Positions 40,497 through 48,436 are shown, numbered from the stretch's first letter. The stretch: 64,000 bases of DNA from Streptomyces coeruleorubidus (GCF_028885415.1 NZ_CP118527.1:4278001-4342000); one strand, 5' to 3'. Numbers and translations are program-made. The notes: generated by a model not told the origin, from the sequence alone.

Positions 40497-40510
40497 CTAC
40501 GACCCGTCAG
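40497..40510. promoter_or_regulatory. operator site 8, degenerate (cyclase side of divergent promoter)
   Basis: CTACGACCCGTCAG keeps the right half CGTCAG perfect and a left half with one base missing, flanked by ATT and ATA as at other sites. It is 30 bp before the cyclase start at 40541. Confidence 0.55.
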
Positions 40511-40540
40511 ATACGGGAACACAAGCCCCGGGGAGGACTC

Positions 40541-41467
40541 ATGTCGCTGCCGGACGCGTTCCACGACATCGCCAAGCGCGTGAACAACTGGGGCCGTTGG
40601 GGAGCCGCAGACGAGCTCGGCACGCTGAACCTGATCACCGACGAGGTCGTCCGGGAGGCCGCGGTGACGGTCCGCACCGGTCGCCGGATCCCGCTCGCGC
40701 TGCCCCTGCGGCGCGACGGCGTCCAGACGGGGATGATCCCGGGGCGGATCGACCCGCTGCACGTCATGGTGCAGATCAACCAGGAGCTCTTCGGCCCGGG
40801 CACCGTCGCGTGCAGCGACGACGCCGTGACCATGGGGCTCCAGGCGGCCACCCACTGGGACGCGCTGCCGCACGCCTCGCACTCGGGCAGGCTCTACAAC
40901 GGCCGCCCGGCGAACTCCATCACCCCGCACGGCGGCGCGGAGTTCAGCGGCATCGACAAGGTCCGGCACCTCGTCTCACGCGGGGTGCTGCTCGACGTCG
41001 CCCGGGCCCGGGGCACGGACCGGCTCGACGGCGGGTACGCCGTCACGCCCGAGGACCTGGAGGCGGCCGAGGAGCTGGCCGGTACGCGCGTGCGGGCCGG
41101 CGACGTGGTGCTCGTACGGACCGGGCAGGTCCGGCTCTGTCTGGCCGGGGACCGGCACGCGTATGCGTACCCGTCGCCGGGGCTGTCGATCCGGACGCCG
41201 GAGTGGTTCCACGCGCGCGATGTCGCGGCGGTCGCCAACGACACCCTCACCTTCGAGGTGTTCCCGCCCGAGGTGGAGGACCTGTGGCTGCCGGTGCACG
41301 CCCTCCACCTCGTGGAGATGGGGATGCCGCAGGGCCAGAACTGGAATTTCGAAAAGTTGTCCACAGCCTGTGGAGAAACGGGCCGCTACGCGTTCCTGCT
41401 GGCGGCGACCCCCGAGCCGTTCACGGGAGCGACCGGCTCTCCGGTGGCCCCGGTCGCCGTCCTCTAG
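40541..41467 (+). CDS. cyclase family protein (putative metal-dependent hydrolase)
   Basis: The 308-residue protein belongs to the cyclase/kynurenine formamidase-like family. RVNNWGRWGAADELGTLNLI opens the fold and ATHWDALPHASHSG is the variant of the family metal motif HxGTHxDxxxH. PPEVEDLWLPVHALHLVEMGMPQGQNWNFEKLS is the conserved C-terminal part. Members hydrolyse amides, lactones or cyclic diketones. In this operon network it may open a ring or cleave a 1,3-diketone; that is inference. GGGGAGG lies 6 nt before the ATG. It is a single gene under operator site 8. Confidence 0.87.
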   Translation: MSLPDAFHDIAKRVNNWGRWGAADELGTLNLITDEVVREAAVTVRTGRRIPLALPLRRDGVQTGMIPGRIDPLHVMVQINQELFGPGTVACSDDAVTMGLQAATHWDALPHASHSGRLYNGRPANSITPHGGAEFSGIDKVRHLVSRGVLLDVARARGTDRLDGGYAVTPEDLEAAEELAGTRVRAGDVVLVRTGQVRLCLAGDRHAYAYPSPGLSIRTPEWFHARDVAAVANDTLTFEVFPPEVEDLWLPVHALHLVEMGMPQGQNWNFEKLSTACGETGRYAFLLAATPEPFTGATGSPVAPVAVL

Positions 41468-41544
41468 GCCGGCACGACAGGCCGACAAGCAGGCCAGCGC
41501 GACAGGCCGCCTCGCCAGGCCACCCGCCGAGGCCGCCAGGCCGC
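41465..41544 (+). repeat. degenerate 13-bp tandem repeat after the cyclase gene
   Basis: AGGCC recurs at 41465, 41478, 41490, 41503, 41516, 41529 and 41537, i.e. every 12-13 bp and then 8. It starts inside the cyclase TAG codon. Such arrays can act as spacers, transcription-pausing sites or slippage-prone DNA. Confidence 0.7.
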
Positions 41545-41964
41545 CATCCCGCCGCCTGAAGCTGGATGGCGGCGACGCGCTGCTCGCCCCGAGCACGGCA
41601 GCGCGCGCCGCCACCCGACTCCGGCGCTCCCGCCCCGGCTCCAGTGGCCCTGAAACAGGGAGCCGACGCCGAATCACGACTCACACTCGCCGAGGGCCGC
41701 CGTCGTCGCAGCCCTCGCCGTCCCCTCACGGCGAATCGCTGCCCACAAGCGTGAGCAAACGGTCACGAGGCGTCAACAGCCGTTCGGTGATTTATCGCTT
41801 ATGCGGCTTTTACCGCGGGCGCGCACGGAAGCACATCCCGGCGCATCGCCGCATGCCATGACGAAAACGACGGACGCGCCTGCGACCGTGCCCCGGCCTC
41901 GCCGCAACACCGCGCGGCATGTGCCGTCGTACACCACACCTCGTCGACCGCGTGACCGGCAGTC
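41545..41964. other. gene-free intergenic region
   Basis: Nothing convincing is encoded in this stretch. A more AT-rich patch near 41780-41815 (GGTGATTTATCGCTTATGCGG) could hold a promoter. Open frames across it lack ribosome sites and family motifs. Confidence 0.4.
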
Positions 41965-41996
41965 AGGGCCGGGGCACCCCGAAGCGCCCCGGCCCT
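41965..41996. terminator. strong hairpin terminator of the ATP-binding protein gene
   Basis: AGGGCCGGGGC and GCCCCGGCCCT form a perfect 11-bp stem with a 10-nt loop. It overlaps the stop codon of the minus-strand gene that ends at 41995. Confidence 0.75.
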
Positions 41997-42489
41997 ACAC
42001 GGCCTCGTACGCCAGCCCCTCGAAGGACGCCCCGCCGCCGCACGCCACCGCGCCGCTCCCGCACGCCGCCGTGATCTCAGGGGACTTCGAACACCGGTCC
42101 AGTTCGCACCAGATGCGCTTGCCGGTGCTCTCGACGCTCCAGCCCCAGCGGTCGGCGAGGCCGTCGACGAGGGCGAGGCCCCGGCCGCCGGTCGCGTCGT
42201 CGTCCGCGCACCGGGGCACGGGGGCCCGGCCGCTGCGGTCGGCGACCTCGAGACGGACGGTGGTCTCCTCCGTCACCGCGTGCGGCAAGGAAAGCCGCAG
42301 CACGGCGGGCCGGCCGGTGTGCACCACGGCGTTGGTGACCAGCTCGGAGACGAGCAGGATCAGGGTCTCGGCGAGCGGCTCGTCGGCCTGTATGCCCGAC
42401 CCGGCCAGGCGGGAGCGGGCCCACCGCCGGGCCCGCCCCACCTCTGCGGGGTCGGGCCGGATCTCCAGCTGCACTTGAAGCACCTGCAC
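41995..42489 (-). CDS. ATP-binding protein, HATPase_c_2 anti-sigma/regulatory kinase (RsbW-like)
   Basis: The 164-residue protein has the N-box LILLVSELVTNAVVHTGRPAVLRLS and the G-box ATGGRGLALVDGLADRWGW of GHKL ATPases, without a dimerisation His. This is the form of Streptomyces anti-sigma-like serine kinases. Such proteins phosphorylate STAS antagonists or bind sigma factors; the STAS protein at 48437 is a possible but unlinked partner. The start is a GTG at 42489. The C-terminal 35 residues (ITAACGSGAVACGGGASF) are a disordered tail with several Cys. Confidence 0.88.
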   Translation of the reverse strand: MQVLQVQLEIRPDPAEVGRARRWARSRLAGSGIQADEPLAETLILLVSELVTNAVVHTGRPAVLRLSLPHAVTEETTVRLEVADRSGRAPVPRCADDDATGGRGLALVDGLADRWGWSVESTGKRIWCELDRCSKSPEITAACGSGAVACGGGASFEGLAYEAV

Positions 42490-42908
42490 CGCTCACACCA
42501 TCCGAACCGGCGGACACTTAGGCTCGCGCCTCACGAAGGCCACGATCGTAGCCATTTTCTGCATGGCCAGAACAACGGCCGGGACAAGGATCACGGAACG
42601 TGAATCCCTTGTGGGACAGCATGGTTGACGTACAGTCACCCCAACAAGCGCTTCGGGCATATTCCAGCGCGAAGGAGTACCCGTGCGGCATACTGTGCGA
42701 CGCTCGCTGCGGGGAGTCGAACAGGCGGCGCCACTGGGGCGCACCGCGCTCTGAGCCACTCGCATCTCACACAAGGTACCGGAGCGGGCAGTCGACTCCG
42801 GGCCGTGACGAGCCCCGCCGAGGACACGAGCCGGTATCAACGCTCCGTGATCACGGTATGCCACGATCCGCGACATCCTCGCGGGCATATTCGGTGACAC
42901 CGCAGCCA
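42490..42908. other. gene-poor region with a small ORF candidate
   Basis: A 23-codon plus-strand ORF (GTG at 42682, MRHTVRRSLRGVEQAAPLGR...) has AAGGAG 5 nt upstream, but I know no family for it. A TTGACGTACAGTCAC palindrome near 42625 only loosely resembles the regulon operator (9 of 12). The minus strand may hold a TACGAT -10 near 42546 for the ATP-binding protein gene. Confidence 0.3.
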
Positions 42909-42927
42909 GACGGCCTGTCAGGCCGTC
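42909..42927. terminator. hairpin at the end of the amidohydrolase-FadE operon
   Basis: GACGGCCT and AGGCCGTC form an 8-bp stem around GTC; the stop codon of the last gene (42918) lies in the loop region. Confidence 0.6.
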
Positions 42928-43805
42928 CCGGCCGTCAGAGCAGCCGCGAGAGCTTCCTCACTCTGCGTAACTCCACCCGCACGTTGGGTTCGAACCCATG
43001 CGCGTTTCAGATGGAGATGGACCTCGGACTCCCAGGTGAAGCCCATGCCGCCGTGCACCTGGAGACAGTCGCGGGCGCCGCGCACGGCGGCCTCGTCGGC
43101 GAGCAGGCGGGCGGCGGCGATGTCGACCGGGTCGCCGGTGACGGCCGCCGCGTACACCGCCGCGCGGGCCGTTTCCGACCGGACCAGCATCCCGGCGCAC
43201 AGGTGTGCCACCGCCTGGAAGGCCCCGACGGGCCGACCGAACTGCTCGCGTGCCCGGGCGTGTTGCGCCGCCAGTTCGCAGACGCGGGCAGCGGTGCCGA
43301 GCTGCTCGGCGGCGGTGAGCAGGACTGCGACGGGGGCCGGGTCCGCCGCCGCGCCGCCGGGCACGCGGTGCAGCGGCGTCAGCGGGTCGAGGGAGCGCAT
43401 CGGCACGGCTCCGGCGGCGTCGCCGCGTACGACGTCGGCCTGAGCCAGCCACTCCACGAGCCCGCCGTCCACGGCCGAGACGACCGCCTCCCCGGTGGCG
43501 GCTCCCGGCACCACACCGGCCGCTAGATGGGTGGCGGCCAACGGCCCGGGCAGCAGCACCCGCCCCGCCTCCTCGAACACCAACACCGCCTCCGGCAGCC
43601 CGAGTCCCACCCCGCCCTCCGCCTCCGGCAACCGCAGGGCGAAGAACCCGGCCTCCCCCAGCGCCCGCCACAACGCCCTGTCGAGCCGCCCGGGGCTCTC
43701 CACAGCCCCTCGCAGCGCCTCCCCGCCGAAGCGCCGCACCAGCAGCTGCCGCGTCCCGTCGCGCAGCGCCCGCTGGTCGTCCGTCAACCGGAAGCGCACG
43801 GTCAC
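42918..43805 (-). CDS. acyl-CoA dehydrogenase, short subunit
   Basis: The 295-residue protein keeps the N-terminal helical domain (RFRLTDDQRALRDGTRQLLVRRF) and the C-terminal domain (REQFGRPVGAFQAVAHLCAGMLVRSETARAAVYAAA, CLQVHGGMGFTWESEVHLHLKRAW), but its middle domain is heavily shortened. This matches the partner subunit of actinobacterial alpha2-beta2 FadE dehydrogenases (the FadE28-FadE29 type), where only one subunit type carries the catalytic base. Its GTG overlaps the stop of the larger FadE gene (GTGA), so the two are made together, which supports a heteromer. Confidence 0.87.
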   Translation of the reverse strand: MTVRFRLTDDQRALRDGTRQLLVRRFGGEALRGAVESPGRLDRALWRALGEAGFFALRLPEAEGGVGLGLPEAVLVFEEAGRVLLPGPLAATHLAAGVVPGAATGEAVVSAVDGGLVEWLAQADVVRGDAAGAVPMRSLDPLTPLHRVPGGAAADPAPVAVLLTAAEQLGTAARVCELAAQHARAREQFGRPVGAFQAVAHLCAGMLVRSETARAAVYAAAVTGDPVDIAAARLLADEAAVRGARDCLQVHGGMGFTWESEVHLHLKRAWVRTQRAGGVTQSEEALAAALTAGTA

Positions 43806-44935
43806 CGTCCCTTCGGCAGGCCGAGGATCCGCTCGGCGATGATGCTGTGCTGGATCTGCGAGGTGCCGGCCGCGATGGTGTACGACAGGGAGGAGAGGCG
43901 GTCGAGCGTCCAGGGGCGGTCCAGGTCCAGGCAGTCGGCGCCCAGCACCTCGGCGGCGGCGTCGTAGAGCTCCTGGCGGGCGTGCGAGTACCGCAGCTTG
44001 AAGACCGAGCCCGCGGCGCCGGGCACTGAGCCCGACGCCTGAGCCGCGCTCACGTTCCACTGCGTCAGCCGCCACAGCGCCCGGAACTCGGCGTTGAGCC
44101 TGCCCAGCCGGCGACGCAGCGCCGGGTCGTCCCAGCGGCCGTTCTCGCGGGCCTCGACCGCCAGTTCGCCCAGGACACGGCGGCAGGCGACGACCTCGCC
44201 GGCGAAGGCCGTGCCGCGTTCGAAGGACAGCGTCACCAGGGTCACGCGCCAGCCGTCGTTCTCGTCCCCGACCCGGTTCACCGCCGGCACCCGCACCTCG
44301 TCGAGGAAGACCTCGGCGAACTCGGCCGAACCGGCGAGCGTGCGCAGCGGCCGTACGGTGATGCCGGGCGCGTCCATGGGCATGGCCAGCCAGGTGATGC
44401 CCCGGTGCCTGGGCGCCTCGGGGTCGGTGCGGACCAACAGCTCGCACCAGTCGGCGACTTCCGCGTGGGAGGTCCAGATCTTGGAGCCGGTCACCACGTA
44501 GTCGTCGCCGTCGCGCCACGCGCGCGTGCGCAGGGCCGCGAGGTCGGAGCCGGCGTCCGGTTCGCTGAAGCCCTGGCACCAGACCTCCTCGCCGCGCAGG
44601 ATCGGCGGCAGCCAGCGCTCCCGCTGTTCCTCGGTCCCCTCGGCGGCGATCGTCGGCCCGGCGTGCAGCAGCCCCACGAAGTTGGCCCCCACATAGGGCG
44701 CGCCCGCCTTCTCCGTCTCCTCCAGGAAGATCAGCCGGGTGGCCGGGGAGGCGTCCCAGTGGACGTCGGCGTATCCGGCGTCGTAGAGCCTGCGCTGCCA
44801 GCCGAGGTCGTACGCCCGCCGCCCGGGCCAGTCGTCGGGGGACGGCTTGGGCGGGAGGCCGGGGAGCGTCTTCGCGAGCCACTCCCGCAGCCGGGCCCGG
44901 AACTCCTCCTCCTCGGGCGTGTCCGAGAGGTCCAT
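43802..44935 (-). CDS. acyl-CoA dehydrogenase, large subunit
   Basis: The 377-residue protein has EEEEFRARLREWLAKTLPG, the flavin strand VWCQGFSEPDAGSDLAALRTRAWRDG, KIWTSHAEVADWCELLVRT, and the C-terminal LSYTIAAGTSQIQHSIIAERILGLPKGR. It is complete and closely similar in layout to the enzyme at 38258. It is flanked by 1-bp (TGATG, amidohydrolase) and 4-bp (short FadE) overlaps, so three genes are translationally coupled. The enzyme would desaturate a bulky CoA thioester. Confidence 0.92.
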   Translation of the reverse strand: MDLSDTPEEEEFRARLREWLAKTLPGLPPKPSPDDWPGRRAYDLGWQRRLYDAGYADVHWDASPATRLIFLEETEKAGAPYVGANFVGLLHAGPTIAAEGTEEQRERWLPPILRGEEVWCQGFSEPDAGSDLAALRTRAWRDGDDYVVTGSKIWTSHAEVADWCELLVRTDPEAPRHRGITWLAMPMDAPGITVRPLRTLAGSAEFAEVFLDEVRVPAVNRVGDENDGWRVTLVTLSFERGTAFAGEVVACRRVLGELAVEARENGRWDDPALRRRLGRLNAEFRALWRLTQWNVSAAQASGSVPGAAGSVFKLRYSHARQELYDAAAEVLGADCLDLDRPWTLDRLSSLSYTIAAGTSQIQHSIIAERILGLPKGR

Positions 44936-46131
44936 CAGCGGTCGAGGTCCAGGTCCAGCATCCGGATGGCGTTGCCGCGCATCAGCTTGTAGACCGTCTC
45001 GTCGTCGAGGCCCTGCACATGGTCGAGGGCGACCTCCTTGGTGTGCGGGAAGGTCGAGTCGACGTGCGGGTAGTCCGTCTCGAAGGTGGCGTTGTCGCGG
45101 CCGACGGCATCGAGCGACGCCACTCCGTGCTTGTCGCGGAAGAAGCAGCAGAAGATCTGCCGGTAGTAGTACGTCGACGGCGGCTCGGGGATCGTGTCGC
45201 GGACGCCGCCCCAGGCGCGGTGCTCCTCCCAGACGTCGTCGGCGCGCTCCAGGGCGTAGGGGACCCAGCCCATCTGCCCCTCGCTGTAGGCGAGTTTGAG
45301 GCGCGGGAACCTCACCAGCACCCCGCTGAAGAGGAAGTCCATCATCGAGGCCATCGCGTTGTTGAAGCTGAGCGAGGCCTGGACGGCGGGCGGGGCGTCC
45401 GGGGAGGCGGCCGGCATCTGGGACGAGGACCCGATGTGCATGTTGACGACCGTCCCGGTCTCCTGGCAGACCGCGAAGAACGGGTCCCAGTAGCCGGAGT
45501 GGATGGAGGGCAGCCCGAGGTGGGTGGGGATCTCGGAGAAGGTCACCGCCTTCACGCCGCGCGCGGCGTTGCGCCGGATCTCGGCGACCGCCAGCTCGAC
45601 GTCCCACAGCGGGATCAGGCACAGCGGGATGAGCCGCCCGCCGCTGTCCCCGCACCACTCCTGAACCATCCAGTCGTTGTAGGCGCGCACGCAGGCCAGG
45701 GCGACCTCCTTGTCGTGCGCCTCGGCGAAGGTCTGGCCGCAGAACCGCGGGAAGCTCGGGAAGCAGAGGCTGGCCTCGACATGGTTGAGGTCCATGTCCT
45801 TCAGGCGCTCCTTCGGGTCCCAGCAGCCGGGCCGCATCTCCTGGCGGGTGATGCCCTCCAGGGTCATCTGGTCGCGGTCGAAGCCGACGGCGGCGATGTT
45901 GCGCTTGTACGGGAACATCAGGTCCTCGTAGATCCACCAGTCGGTGGGCGGGCCGTCCGGGTCCATCGTGATGCGGTACTTGCCGCCGACGTAGGCGAGT
46001 TCACCGATCCCGGCGGTCAGCGGCTTGGGGCCGCGGTCGCGGTACCTGGCCGGCAGCCAGGTGTCGAAGAGGTGGGCGGGCTCGATCACGTGGTCGTCGA
46101 CGCTGATGATGCGGGGCAGTTCGGTCGCCAT
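44935..46131 (-). CDS. amidohydrolase-2 family metal-dependent hydrolase/decarboxylase
   Basis: The 398-residue protein is an ACMSD-like amidohydrolase: RIISVDDHVIEPAHLFDTWLP (D-x-H in place of the usual H-x-H), a central metal-ligand His region (NMHIGSSSQMP), and NATFETDYPHVDSTFPH with the catalytic Asp and His. Members perform hydrolysis or non-oxidative decarboxylation, often of ring-derived acids. The ATG at 46131 has GGAGGGG 5 nt upstream; a longer frame from 46185 overlaps the operators and is rejected. It heads the three-gene operon under operators 9 and 10. Confidence 0.9.
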   Translation of the reverse strand: MATELPRIISVDDHVIEPAHLFDTWLPARYRDRGPKPLTAGIGELAYVGGKYRITMDPDGPPTDWWIYEDLMFPYKRNIAAVGFDRDQMTLEGITRQEMRPGCWDPKERLKDMDLNHVEASLCFPSFPRFCGQTFAEAHDKEVALACVRAYNDWMVQEWCGDSGGRLIPLCLIPLWDVELAVAEIRRNAARGVKAVTFSEIPTHLGLPSIHSGYWDPFFAVCQETGTVVNMHIGSSSQMPAASPDAPPAVQASLSFNNAMASMMDFLFSGVLVRFPRLKLAYSEGQMGWVPYALERADDVWEEHRAWGGVRDTIPEPPSTYYYRQIFCCFFRDKHGVASLDAVGRDNATFETDYPHVDSTFPHTKEVALDHVQGLDDETVYKLMRGNAIRMLDLDLDR

Positions 46132-46158
46132 GGGTCCCCTCCGCCGGGCGGTACTTAT

Positions 46159-46173
46159 CTGATGCATCGTCAG
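46159..46173. promoter_or_regulatory. operator site 9 (amidohydrolase side of divergent promoter)
   Basis: CTGATGCATCGTCAG, 11 of 12 fixed bases, starts 27 bp upstream of the amidohydrolase ATG. It is flanked by TTAT and ATAG. Confidence 0.8.
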
Positions 46174-46185
46174 ATAGCATCCCAC

Positions 46186-46200
46186 CTGACGACCCGTCAG
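46186..46200. promoter_or_regulatory. operator site 10 (acyl-CoA ligase side of divergent promoter)
   Basis: CTGACGACCCGTCAG is a perfect regulon palindrome ending 20 bp before the ligase start at 46221. Its centre is 27 bp from that of site 9. Confidence 0.85.
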
Positions 46201-46220
46201 CCAAGGAGCAGGGGGCAGAC

Positions 46221-47735
46221 GTGAACGAGACCCCGCACGCCCTGAGTTCGTCCCGCACGCTGTGGGAGCTGGCCACCCGGCGCGCCGCCCTCACCCCCGA
46301 CCGCCCGCTCTTCCTCCAGGACGACCGGCCCGGGGGGCGCACGCTCACCTTCGGCGCCCTGCACGCACGCGCCGAGCGGGTCGCGGCCGGCCTGTACGGC
46401 ATGGGCGTACGCCCCGGCACGGTGGTCGCCTGGCAGCTGCCCACCCGCATCGAGACGGCCCTGCTCTCCTTCGCGCTGGCCCGCCTCGGCGCCGTGCAGA
46501 CCCCGGTGATCCCCTTCTACCGGGACCGCGAGGTCGGCTTCGCACTGCGGGAGTCGAAGGCGGAGTTCTTCGCGGTGCCGGGCGAGTGGCGCGGCTTCGA
46601 CCACACGGAGATGGCCCGGCGGCTGGGCGCGAGGGGCGTCTTCCAGGCCTGCGACGACCTGCCCGACGGCGATCCGTCCGTACTGCCTCCCCCGCCCCGC
46701 GACGGCACCGCGGTCCGCTGGATCTACTGGACGTCCGGCACGACCTCCGCCCCCAAGGGCGTGCTGCACACGGACCGTTCCCTGATCGCGGGCGGCTCCT
46801 GCCTCGCCCACGCCCTGCGGCCCTCGGCGGACGACGTGGGGTCGATCGCGTTCCCCTACGCCCACATAGGCGGGCCCGACTACACGGTGATGCTGCTGCT
46901 GTACGGCTTCCCGGCAGTGCTGTTCGAGCAGTTCGCGCTGCCGGACGCGCTGGAGGCCTACCGGCGGCACGGGGTGACGATGGCGGGCGGGTCGACGGCG
47001 TTCTACTCGATGTTCCTGGCGGAGCAGCGGAAGCAACCGGGGATTCCGATCATCCCCTCACTGCGGCTGCTGGCGGGCGGCGGGGCGCCCAAGCCGCCGG
47101 AGCTCTATTACGCCGTGATCAACGAGATGGGCGTGCAGCTCACGCACGGCTACGGCATGACCGAGGTGCCGATGATCACCATGGGGGCGCCGGACGACAC
47201 CCCCGAGCTGCTGGCGACGACCGAGGGGCGGCCGCCGGAGGGGATGGAGATACGGATCGTGGACGGGGAGGTGCGGTTGCGCGGGGAGGCCGTGTGCCGG
47301 GGATATCTGGACCCGGGACAGACCGCCGAGGCCTTCGACGAGGACGGGTTCCTGCGCACCGGCGACCTCGGGCAACTCACGGACACCGGGCACCTGGTCC
47401 TCACCGGCCGGCTGAAGGACGTGATCATCCGCAAGGGCGAGAACATCTCGGCGCAGGAGATCGAGGACCTGCTGCACCGGCATCCGGCGGTCGGGGACGT
47501 GGCAGTGATCGGGCTGCCGGACGCGACGCGCGGGGAACTGGTGTGCGCGGTGGTGGAACAGCCGCCGGGAGCCGAGGCCTTGACGCTCGCGACCACGACC
47601 GCCTTCCTGCGCACCGAGGGACTCTCCGTGCACAAGCTGCCGGAGCGGCTGGAGGTGGTGGACGCCCTTCCGCGGGGCGAGACCCTGCGGAAGGTGCTGA
47701 AGTACAAGCTGCGCGAGCGCTATTCGGGCACGTGA
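46221..47735 (+). CDS. AMP-forming acyl-CoA synthetase (FadD/cyclohexanecarboxylate-CoA ligase-like)
   Basis: The 504-residue adenylate-forming enzyme shows the P-loop YWTSGTTSAPKGVLHT (about residue 172), LTHGYGMTEVPMI, the hinge DEDGFLRTGDLGQLTDTGHLVLTGRLKDVIIRKGENISAQEIE and the catalytic Lys region ALPRGETLRKVLKYKLRE. It converts a carboxylic acid, ATP and CoA to acyl-CoA, AMP and PPi. It resembles ligases for cyclic or aromatic acids more than long-chain FadD, but I cannot name the substrate. The GTG at 46221 follows AGGAGCAGGGGG. It is the divergent partner of the amidohydrolase operon. Confidence 0.9.
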   Translation: MNETPHALSSSRTLWELATRRAALTPDRPLFLQDDRPGGRTLTFGALHARAERVAAGLYGMGVRPGTVVAWQLPTRIETALLSFALARLGAVQTPVIPFYRDREVGFALRESKAEFFAVPGEWRGFDHTEMARRLGARGVFQACDDLPDGDPSVLPPPPRDGTAVRWIYWTSGTTSAPKGVLHTDRSLIAGGSCLAHALRPSADDVGSIAFPYAHIGGPDYTVMLLLYGFPAVLFEQFALPDALEAYRRHGVTMAGGSTAFYSMFLAEQRKQPGIPIIPSLRLLAGGGAPKPPELYYAVINEMGVQLTHGYGMTEVPMITMGAPDDTPELLATTEGRPPEGMEIRIVDGEVRLRGEAVCRGYLDPGQTAEAFDEDGFLRTGDLGQLTDTGHLVLTGRLKDVIIRKGENISAQEIEDLLHRHPAVGDVAVIGLPDATRGELVCAVVEQPPGAEALTLATTTAFLRTEGLSVHKLPERLEVVDALPRGETLRKVLKYKLRERYSGT

Positions 47736-47776
47736 CTCTCTTCGCGCACGTGACCCTATTCGGGCACGGTGAAGTA
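47723..47776. repeat. three tandem 18-bp units spanning two convergent 3' ends
   Basis: Units TTCGGGCACGTGACTCTC (47723-47740), TTCGCGCACGTGACCCTA (47741-47758) and TTCGGGCACGGTGAAGTA (47759-47776) repeat without gaps. The first contains the TGA stop of the acyl-CoA ligase, the third the stop region of the convergent EF-hand gene. Duplication therefore happened between or within the two gene ends. Confidence 0.75.
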
Positions 47777-48268
47777 GCGGGCGAAGGCGGACACGACCTC
47801 GGCCTCGCCGACCTTGCCGTCACCGTCCGCGTCGAGCGTGGCGGCGGCCGCGCCTGCGACGTCCTCGGGGACGCCGAGGCACTTCAGGACGCGGGCGGCC
47901 TCCTCTACCGTCGCCGCGCCGTCGCCGTCGGTGTCGACGACGTCCAGGGACGCGTGCAGGAAGGGACGGGCGATCTCGGCGAAGCGGTCGGGGTTGTCGC
48001 GCAGGCGCTTGACCGCGCCGCCCACGAACTCCTCGCGCGTGATGCGCTGGTCGCCGTCGCGGTCCGCTATCCCGGCCATGCCCTGCCAGAAGCCCTCGGC
48101 GCCGCCGTACAGCGCCTGTCCCTTGTCGGACCGGGCCGCTACGCCGAACTCCGCGAGCAGCGCCTTGGCCGCGCCGTAGAAGTCCTCGCGGTCGATGTAG
48201 CCGTTGCCGTCCTGGTCGAAGGTGGCGAACCGGGCGGCGATCCTGCGCTCGTACTCGCTGCTGACCAT
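47756..48268 (-). CDS. EF-hand calcium-binding protein (calerythrin/CabD-like)
   Basis: The 170-residue protein contains four EF-hand loops: DQDGNGYIDREDF (about 17), DRDGDQRITREEF (about 68), DTDGDGAATVEEA (about 112) and DADGDGKVGEAEV (about 147), each with D-x-D-G-x-x-x-x-x-x-x-E/D-type spacing. The first, second and fourth loops look fully competent. It resembles the calerythrin family of soluble actinomycete calcium sensors or buffers. The ATG at 48268 follows AAAGAGAC. It is monocistronic. Confidence 0.92.
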   Translation of the reverse strand: MVSSEYERRIAARFATFDQDGNGYIDREDFYGAAKALLAEFGVAARSDKGQALYGGAEGFWQGMAGIADRDGDQRITREEFVGGAVKRLRDNPDRFAEIARPFLHASLDVVDTDGDGAATVEEAARVLKCLGVPEDVAGAAAATLDADGDGKVGEAEVVSAFARYFTVPE

Positions 48269-48436
48269 GTCTCTTTCGGGCCGCCTTACGTCAAGTGGGG
48301 TGCGTCTCGCTCGGAGCGTACGACGGAGGGGGCCGTTCGGGCGCGGGAAAACGTCACTTGTGCCAAGACCGGGGGAATTCCGGGACAACAGCGTGTCGGA
48401 ACGGCAACACTCGCCCTACCGTGCGTCACCGGCCCC

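Noticed and set aside
42620..42640. TTGACGTACAGTCAC as an eleventh regulon operator
   Set aside because: It matches only 9 of 12 fixed bases, and no regulon-type gene starts nearby.
42965..43015. tRNA-like T-arm sequence GGGTTCGAACCC on the plus strand near 42990
   Set aside because: The T-loop motif is present, but there are no acceptor, D or anticodon stems around it, and the opposite strand is the conserved C-terminus of an acyl-CoA dehydrogenase.
46131..46185. Upstream start (54 bp longer) for the amidohydrolase
   Set aside because: The extension would cover operator 9, and the ATG at 46131 has a good ribosome site and matches the family start.
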